Below, piece after piece: positions 57,426 to 64,000 of a DNA stretch of 64,000 nt. This DNA comes from Cephalopachus bancanus (taxonomy: Eukaryota; Chordata; Mammalia; Primates; Tarsiidae), in assembly GCA_027257055.1 (NCBI GenBank), contig JAPVLO010000133.1, positions 8,605,501-8,669,500 on the forward strand. Direction: 5' to 3'. The notes under the pieces are model-generated. The model had not been told where the DNA came from. It saw nothing but the letters and a program-made list of their open reading frames with translations, and did not search any database. The first letter of the stretch is position 1. Each line of letters opens with the position of its first letter. Made by a program: the position numbers and the translations under genes.

Positions 57426-59147
57426 CTGAATCTATACCTGGATATGATGTTCCAATTCAATCCTAGATGAGTGGATTTACTGAAAAAGAAGAAAACAGGT
57501 CATCAAGAGGAAGGCTGTTTTCTTTGGGGTGGAAAGGAGCTTTCTGCTGTCATTATTATTTTCAACTCTAGTCTTTGGATAATCTATCGATTTTTCAACA
57601 AAGGTTTTTTTCAGAGGTATCTGGAATATGGAATTGGCACACACAAGAAATCAGAACAACTTGATTATACACACAATGTTCAGAAGGCAATAACTAAATG
57701 CATAGTACTTAAATACACAGTATACCTGAGGCTACATCCTCATAAAGTCAGAAGGGGCACCACACCACCCCACCACACCATCCTGATCACAAGCATTATT
57801 TTTGCAGTCTTCAAATCCTTATAGCCTGGTGACTACTGTGCTATTGGCATTCCTCAAATGCACCAGGTCTTTATAATTGTGTAAAAAAAAGCCACTTGCT
57901 GTATATTGCTCCATATCCTGTTCCACATGCTGTTTCTATTATGTATACTATTTTAAATTTCTTATGATCTTGTTTAAAGTGTGTGTCTATAAATTGTAAA
58001 TTGTTTTTCTGGTTTCTTCATCTAAAATTTTTTTCTCCTCTAATGTGGATGAATTCCAGGAAACCCAGAAAGAATATCTGACAAGATCTGAGCAGGGGAA
58101 GGACAGGAATGGCAAAGAAACATTTTCCAGCATTGGGTTAGGAAGACATTCAATCTTGCAATGTGTTCAACAAATGGGTTTAATAACGCACATTTTGGTA
58201 TAAAACAGTTCTCAACAGAAATATTTGCTACTCAGCCCATTTATCTTGGGAATTACACAACATGGACCATTTTCAATAACTCTTTTCATTATAATGATTT
58301 CCTCCTGCTCAAGCCACAGAGATGTGCAAACCAGTTTTGTCTAGAAATGTAACGTGTCAGGATACAAATGTATTGAAGAAAAATTAAAATACAAACAGTT
58401 TTATCATGATGGTGCAGTATTATATTGTCTTTTAAAAGGCAATTTAGCCCTCTTAAAACATTTCAGCCAGAGTATAAAATTGCTCTTTATTCAAAATCCA
58501 TACAACTTGTCTAGATGGATTCTGAATCCATCCAGGCAACCTGAAGAAGCAGATTTATTTTAACGATAGTATAAACTATTGATAGACCAAAGCAAAAGAT
58601 GAAGAAATATACTTTAGGAAACAAGTTGGTTTATTTTAATTGTGTAACTTAAAAATCTTGAGGTGCCTTTTGAATCATTAAAAAAAACCATTACGTTTGA
58701 TATAATTTTGTGTTTGCTTAATTTTTTATCCTAATACGTCAACCCATATAGATCATGTAGACAGTAACTTTTACTTTAAAAGACTATTCAGTTGCATGAA
58801 ACCTCTTCAAACATTCTGAATGAATGTAACTGCAATGTCATTCATGTAACCATTGATTCAGCAAACAGATATTGAAGGTATAGAATGAGTACAAGTACTG
58901 AAGTGAGAGCCAATTCCCCAAGGAGCTTTATAAGTAATAGAATTAATATATATGTGCATGCCACTATCATTTACAGTACAATGGTCACAAAAGAGGTGTT
59001 ATAAAACTCATGGGACTATCCAGATCTGCGGTAATCATTTCACAGTGTGATAACATGGTGCTCAGAATTGTATGTTTTACAAAGCTGCCTGAATGACAAT
59101 CACACAAAGCACTGACCTTATTCATGGTTTTAGGCTTTGTGTTTTCA
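57426..59147. other. Unassigned AT-rich sequence
   Basis: No repeat family or gene recognised. Confidence 0.4.
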
Positions 59148-59156
59148 GAATTTTTT

Positions 59157-59444
59157 TTTTTTTTTTTTTTTTGAGTTGGAGTCTCACTCGGTTGCCCAGA
59201 CTGGAGTGCAGTGGCCGCTCCCGGCCACCACAACCTCAACCTGCTGGGCTCCGCGATCCTTCCGCCTCAGCCTTCCAAGTAGCCGGAATTACAGGTGCGC
59301 ACTACCACGCCCGGCTAATTTTTTTATTTATTGTAGAGATGAGGTCTCGCTGCCCAGGCGGGTCTCGAACCCGCGGGCTCAGGCAATCCACTCACCTCAG
59401 CCTCCCAAAGTCGCGGGATTACAGGCTGAGCCACCGAGCCCGGC
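59157..59444 (-). mobile_element. Young lineage-specific Alu, antisense, with TSD
   Basis: T-run of over 20 bases, then 'gagttggagtctcactcggt', the hairpin form 'gtggccgctcccggccac' near 59212, and the 5' end 'ctgagccaccgagcccggc'. Target-site duplication 'gttttcagaatttttt' at 59141-59156 and 59445-59460. A short segment near 59350 is missing, as also seen in the Alu at 17092. Confidence 0.96.
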
Positions 59445-59460
59445 GTTTTCAGAATTTTTT

Positions 59461-60844
59461 ACCATGTTTAATTCTTGGAAGCAAAAATTCAGTAAGCGTT
59501 TAATTAATGGATGTGAAGGCAGTATACCACGTACTAGTCATATATGTTAAAAGTAAATACACTCAAGGGATTCCTAATCTAACAGGAAAAAAATAACCAA
59601 CACGTTTCCACTGGCCATATCAGTCATTCCTTCCTACACTTTCACCATCAGTTGAACTTTATTAGGCATCAAAGCAACTGGTTACTTTACTGATTCCTCT
59701 GAGGCACAGCAAGTCAGTGGGTTGCGGTGGGTTCAGTCAGTCCACATCTGTTGGTAAGAGTCAGTGTTTCCTTTCCAGACCCTCCTGGGATAGCCCACCT
59801 GGGGACTGAAGGTGGGCACCTTGAGCAGCCTTGGTGAAGGCCTCTGAACTCCAAAGTGGTGCTGCCTGGAAGAGCAGGATTCTACCCTTGGGAGTGGGAA
59901 CTCTTTCCCTTTAGTCCCAACTCCACGAGCAACAGCAGGAGCAGGGCGGGAGCACCCCTGCAGAACAGGCCGCAGTGCACCTGGGGGTGCTCAAAGACAG
60001 AAAGGAAACACAGGATGTATGAGTGGGAGGGTGGGGAGGACAGAAAATGGGGAAATGGGGGGAAGGAAGGCAGAGACGGAGCATCTGACCGCAGCAACAA
60101 GGGCTCGAGGGTGTGGTGACGCCAGCTAGACACGAGTGCCATGCAGGAGATCCTAGGACACAGGGACAGTAAAACCCTGAGAAGTGACAGCTGTTTTGTC
60201 AGGAGGAATATTCAAAATCTTGGGGCTGACATGATGTGCCAACCTGTAGTGCAGTCCGTGAATCAACTCACTGAGGACGCCCCTAGGAGGTAGGGAGTCT
60301 TCTCAGTTACCAACCATCTCATCAACCCAGAATATAAAACTGAGACTCAGAGAAGTCGTGCAACTTACCCAAGGACACTCAGCTAACGGGTAAGAGATCT
60401 GGGCCTGAACCCACATAGCTGACCCCGAATCCCCATTCCAAGGTGGCACACAGACCCTGGCCTTTGTCAGGCATGTGGGAAGCTGAAGCCTGATGTGATG
60501 AACCAAGCCATGAGCCCTGGCTTTCAAGCTGTTTCCTCGTGTGTGTGAGAAGACACCATACACATTCCAGTGCCAGAGATCATTCAATTAGCTGATAGAC
60601 TTACTTTATAGCCTTTGTAATTTTAGATTTAATTTTACCTCTGCTGTGTGAAACAAATTATCCTTAAGTAATACCTTTAACAATCCCAGCTGAAGGCTGC
60701 TAACAGGAAAGTGGTTGGGTATAAAATGTTTAAATTTAAGAGGACTGTACTAAGGTCTGTACCATAGATAGTAATTCTTAGTTAATAAACTGCCACCCAT
60801 CCAGGATAGGCCAGTTGTAAACCTGGGTAATAGCAAGAGAGCTC
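59461..60844. other. Mostly unassigned, probable antisense MIR near 60330-60440
   Basis: 'aactgagactcagagaagtc', 'gtgcaacttacccaaggaca' and 'gggcctgaacccacatagct' fit antisense MIR. The remainder has no recognised feature. A purine-rich zone lies at 60000-60080. Confidence 0.45.
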
Positions 60845-61300
60845 ATGCATTCATTCAGTCCACAAATATTATTTTGTGCCAAGTGCATGGTTTAGTGATT
60901 CAGGAATGCATAAGGCAAACTCCTTGTCTGCCTGCAGGTCACATCCTGGGATTGTAGTAGAGGCTGAGACAAGTCCATAGAGTGGCCGACAGTGACAAGA
61001 GCTAAGAAAGAAAAAGGAGACAGAGTCGGGTGAAGAGAGAAAGGCTGGGCCGATGCGACACACATGCAGGGTTCTGGGAGCACATCCCTGCCGTGGCTTT
61101 CAAGGGGACCTGAAGAAAGACAGGAAGAAACCCTGCAGACATGCAGGCGAAGAGCACGCGGCCAGAGGAAACAGCAGTGCAAAGGCTCAGAGGCATGAAG
61201 ACCTTGGTGGGCCTGAGAAGTAGGGCAGGGCCAAGAGGGAGGGGCAATAAGCCACGGGGGTTCAGCAGGCCGGGCTGTAGAGGGGACTCAGGTCAGCCCT
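60845..61300 (+). repeat. L2 LINE fragment, sense
   Basis: 'cattcattcagtccacaaat', 'ccaagtgcatggtttagtga' and later 'gaggaaacagcagtgcaaag' follow the L2 order. Ancient. Confidence 0.65.
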
Positions 61301-61384
61301 GAGAGAAACGGCATGTTTCTTAACATGGGTCTTAACACTGACAGGAGTGACATAACCTGGTGCCTGTCTCATTTCCCATTGTTA

Positions 61385-62035
61385 TAAATCCCTATTTAAA
61401 ACTTATCTTAGCGTTGTGGGGTACACGTGAGGATGTGCTACGTAAGTAAACTATGTGCAGGTGAGGTCTGGGCTTCTGAAGGGCCCTCCCTCCCCTGGCA
61501 GTGGACAGACCTGGGCCTGATCCCACACAGACTGGCCCTCTCCCAACTTTAGCAGTGCCCAGCCCAGTCCAATGTTCCATCCTTTGTGCTCAGATGCCAA
61601 TGAGTAGGACCTGCTTGTGAGTAAAAAGTATTCAGTTTTTTGTTTCTGTGATGGTTCACTTTGAATGATGGTCTACAGCTGCAGTCATGTTGCTGCAAAG
61701 AACATGATTTTGTTGTTCTTTATGGCTACATAGTATTCCATCCTGTGTGTGTACCACATTTTCTTTATCCAGTCCATTTTTGATGGGCATCTGGGTTGGT
61801 TCCATGTTTTTCTACTGTGAATAGTGCTGCAGTGAGCACACATGTGAAGATGCCTTTTTCGTGGAGCAATTTATGTTCCTCTGGGTGTCTTCCCGAAGTA
61901 GGATTGCTGGATTGTGTGGTAACTCAATTTTTAGTTCTTTGAGAAAGCACCACACTGTTTTCCAAAGATGGAACTAGCTACATTTCCACCAATGATATAG
62001 AAGTGCTCCCTTTTCTTCTCAGCACAGGCTGCTTT
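61385..62035 (-). mobile_element. L1 3' end, antisense, 5'-truncated
   Basis: 'atggctacatagtattccat', 'tgtaccacattttctttatc' and 'gttggttccatgtttttcta' are antisense L1 ORF2 3' end. The left part (61400-61480) is similar in order to the 3' UTR of the L1 at 23.8 kb. It stops near 62035 in ORF2, a typical 5' truncation. Confidence 0.85.
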
Positions 62036-64000
62036 TTAATGACTGGCTCTGTTCTAGAAGGACCGCTCTGATTGCCATGTGTGTGCAGAAGGCAGAGAAC
62101 TCAGGTGGGGACAGGGAGGCAGCTGTGGCGACAGACAAAGGTGGCTGCAAGGTGTAGATGGGCTGCCCAGAAAGTACGAAAAAAACGGCAGGGGCAAACT
62201 CAGCTCTAAATTTTTTACTGAAAGACCAAAAGAATGCATTTTAAAATTATTTTTATTTTTATTTTTTTACTAAGAAGTGGAAAACTGTGGGAGAAGAGGG
62301 TTTGGGAAGGAAAATGAAGAGAGCAGCTTTGGCTGTTTCACTGGGCTGTCTATTAGACATTTGGGCAGAGGCATCAGGCAGGTAGTTTGGTGGAGACGTC
62401 TGGACTTCAGTGAGGGTGTCTGAATGGAGAGGCCAAAAGTCATGCAGAGATGAGGGCACCAGAGGGAGAGGGCAGAAGGGCAAATGTGTCCCAGGACAAG
62501 CCTGGAACACACCAATCTGGAGCAGGGAAGACATGGCGGGGACCATCAGGAAAGGAGGATAAGAGTGCCTGTGAGGTGAAGACCTGGGCAGTGCAGAAGC
62601 TGTTGCAAAGGCTAAGTGGTGGGAATGGCAGAAGCAGCAGGAATGTCTCCCTGCAGTCCCTGTGTTCCCTGTAAAGCAGCAACCAGGGCGTCATGACACC
62701 TAGGGCACAAGGAAGGTGCTGGAAACTTGAGAGGTCAGAAAGTGGAGCTGACTTTCTGGAAAGTGGGGTAGGCGGCTGGCCAGGACAACTCGGAAGTACT
62801 GCCGGGGTTGGGATTGCCCAAGAAGACTTTCATGGTAACCCCAAGATCAGGAACAGGCAGGTGGCTCCAAGCTACACAACCCAGGGGCAGAGGAAGAGTC
62901 GCAGAAGTTGGGGAGTTAATACAAACCTGGGGCGTCAGCCTCCACACCCAGTCAGGATGGAGGACCAGGGATCAGGGCCAGATTAGGGAAGTATCTCCTG
63001 GAGCCTGCCCACCTGCATCTGGCTGGCGGCTGCACAGGGAAGATGCAGTGAAGGCCAAGGGCAAGAAGGGGCACAGGTGGAAGACCGTGAGGTCTGAGGT
63101 GAGGAGAGAGGCGGGCAGGGAAAAGGAACGTGAAGCAGGCCAGGCTCGTGGGCTGGGCTGTGGCTAGGAGTGCAAGGGGGTGGCGGAAAGCTGCTTCACG
63201 TGCATGGCACACATGAGGTCTACCCACATGTCTGCAGTACACGCATCTGCAGAGGGAAACTGGCCACCGAGTGCCGAGTCTTAGAAAGTATCTCCTGGTG
63301 TCAGGCAGGACAGGAGGGAGGCCGGCTCCAAGAGAAAAAAGAGCACTGAATGCTGAGCCTTGGAAGATCCCTCCAGGTGTCAGGTAGGACAGGAGGAGAG
63401 GCTGACCTCACAAGACAAAAGTGCATGGAACCAGGTTGCTGTCACAGCAGCAAGGAGAGAAGAGGGTTTTGAGTAAAGTTGGCACGCCAACTTTGGAGGC
63501 GTCGAGGCTGAAGGGGCCGAGGCTGACACCTGAGAGCCTGGTCATTGCAGGCAGAGTTCCACGGCCGGGCAAAAGCCACATCCCCAGCTGGAGGAGGAGG
63601 CCCAAGCTGCCAGATGCCACCTGCTCCCAGGGAGCCGCCCAGGCCTCCATCTGGAGGCAGGATGAGCAGGCATCCAATGCAGACATCCAAACTGTCAAGC
63701 TGGCTGAACTGAGCCTCCACCAAGCCTGGGCCACTCAGAGGACCATGTCGCTGGATCTAGGTGGGTGAGGAAGAAGCAGGTGTTCCTTGGAGATGGCCGT
63801 GGCTTCCCCAGGAGAGTGAGTCAGGTGAATCTCAAGGCAGAGCAAGATGGAGGCAAGGCTCCCATGCCAGCGCCCCAGATGCCTATGTGAGCTGCCACCT
63901 TGGGAGCAGAGTTCTCCCTCCAGCAGGTATCTCCCTGCCACCTCGATCGTGGGTTACACACTCTTTTTTCTTTCTTTTACTACCTTGAACCAAGATGCTG
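62036..64000. other. GC-richer sequence, no supported gene
   Basis: Purine-rich on the plus strand (many GGAGG/GGCAGG). Open frames of 90-119 codons overlap on both strands with no motifs. Parts look like diverged L2 on the plus strand. It includes the two-copy repeat at 63268-63423. Could be the edge of a GC-rich gene region, but nothing visible proves it. Confidence 0.35.
63268..63423. repeat. Two-copy tandem repeat of about 77 bp
   Basis: Units at 63268-63343 and 63346-63423 share 'gtgtcaggcaggacaggagg' against 'gtgtcaggtaggacaggagg' and neighbouring blocks such as 'gccgagtctt'/'gctgagcctt'. Agreement is about 75% by eye. Confidence 0.7.

Noticed and set aside
59093..59550. Two overlapping 136-137-codon frames over an Alu
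   Set aside because: Both are translations of the antisense Alu. Such frames recur at other Alus (11070, 13095, 38490, 46015).
1..64000. Human origin
   Set aside because: The youngest Alus do not look like AluS/AluY as I remember them, and a mariner and an unfamiliar L1 3' UTR are present. The assignment to a tarsier is by exclusion and could be wrong.
1..64000. Lemur or loris origin
   Set aside because: The Alu marks that I associate with strepsirrhines (an extra segment after the linker and a distinctive right-monomer end) were not seen in any copy.
1..64000. tRNA, U6, 7SK, Y RNA or 5S genes and mitochondrial inserts
   Set aside because: I looked for their characteristic internal sequences and found none. 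MIRs contain tRNA-like parts but are old SINEs.

Overview
The window looks like nuclear DNA from a non-human primate and holds no protein-coding gene I can support. It is built from interspersed repeats: many Alu-type SINEs with A-rich tails, nested L1 LINEs, old L2 and MIR copies, MaLR/MLT1-type LTRs, DNA transposons and long (TG)n tracts. Most Alu copies share features that fit neither the common human AluS/Y consensus nor the usual lemur/loris consensus as I remember them. By exclusion a tarsier is the best guess. This is an inference, not a sequence match.

Layout. 1-3300 is an old antisense L1 cut by the window edge. 3.3-13 kb is mostly old unique or MIR/L2-like DNA, with three Alus, an MLT1-type LTR and two (TG)n tracts. 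13.1-15.3 kb holds an MLT1-type LTR split by an Alu, then a 1.26-kb mariner inserted in an L2 end. 16.8-23.1 kb has an L1 end, several Alus, a 194-bp TIR element, a 222-bp-arm inverted repeat and a sense L1 carrying a Tigger-like insert. 23.1-32.8 kb is a stack of nested antisense L1s: an old L1 is interrupted by a younger, internally deleted L1 that has recognisable target-site duplications, by a monomeric Alu fragment and by a third L1 with a GC-rich 5' end. 32.8-47 kb is older sequence with L2, MIR, hAT, MLT1 and two younger Alus. 47.1-48.5 kb is largely repeat-free and has some 3'-UTR-like traits on the minus strand (weak). 50-55 kb has a hAT element, a (TC)n tract, two Alus and an intact solo LTR (52855-53355) with perfect 6-bp target-site duplications. 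55-64 kb is old unique/L2 DNA with one young Alu and a truncated L1; the last 2 kb is GC-richer.

No genes work together here. The coding remnants are fragments of L1 ORF1/ORF2 and of a mariner transposase. The most notable items are the lineage-specific Alu with a perfect hairpin in its right monomer, the mariner with a lost catalytic residue, the long inverted repeat at 19.15-20.04 kb, the young solo LTR and the L1-in-L1 nest.
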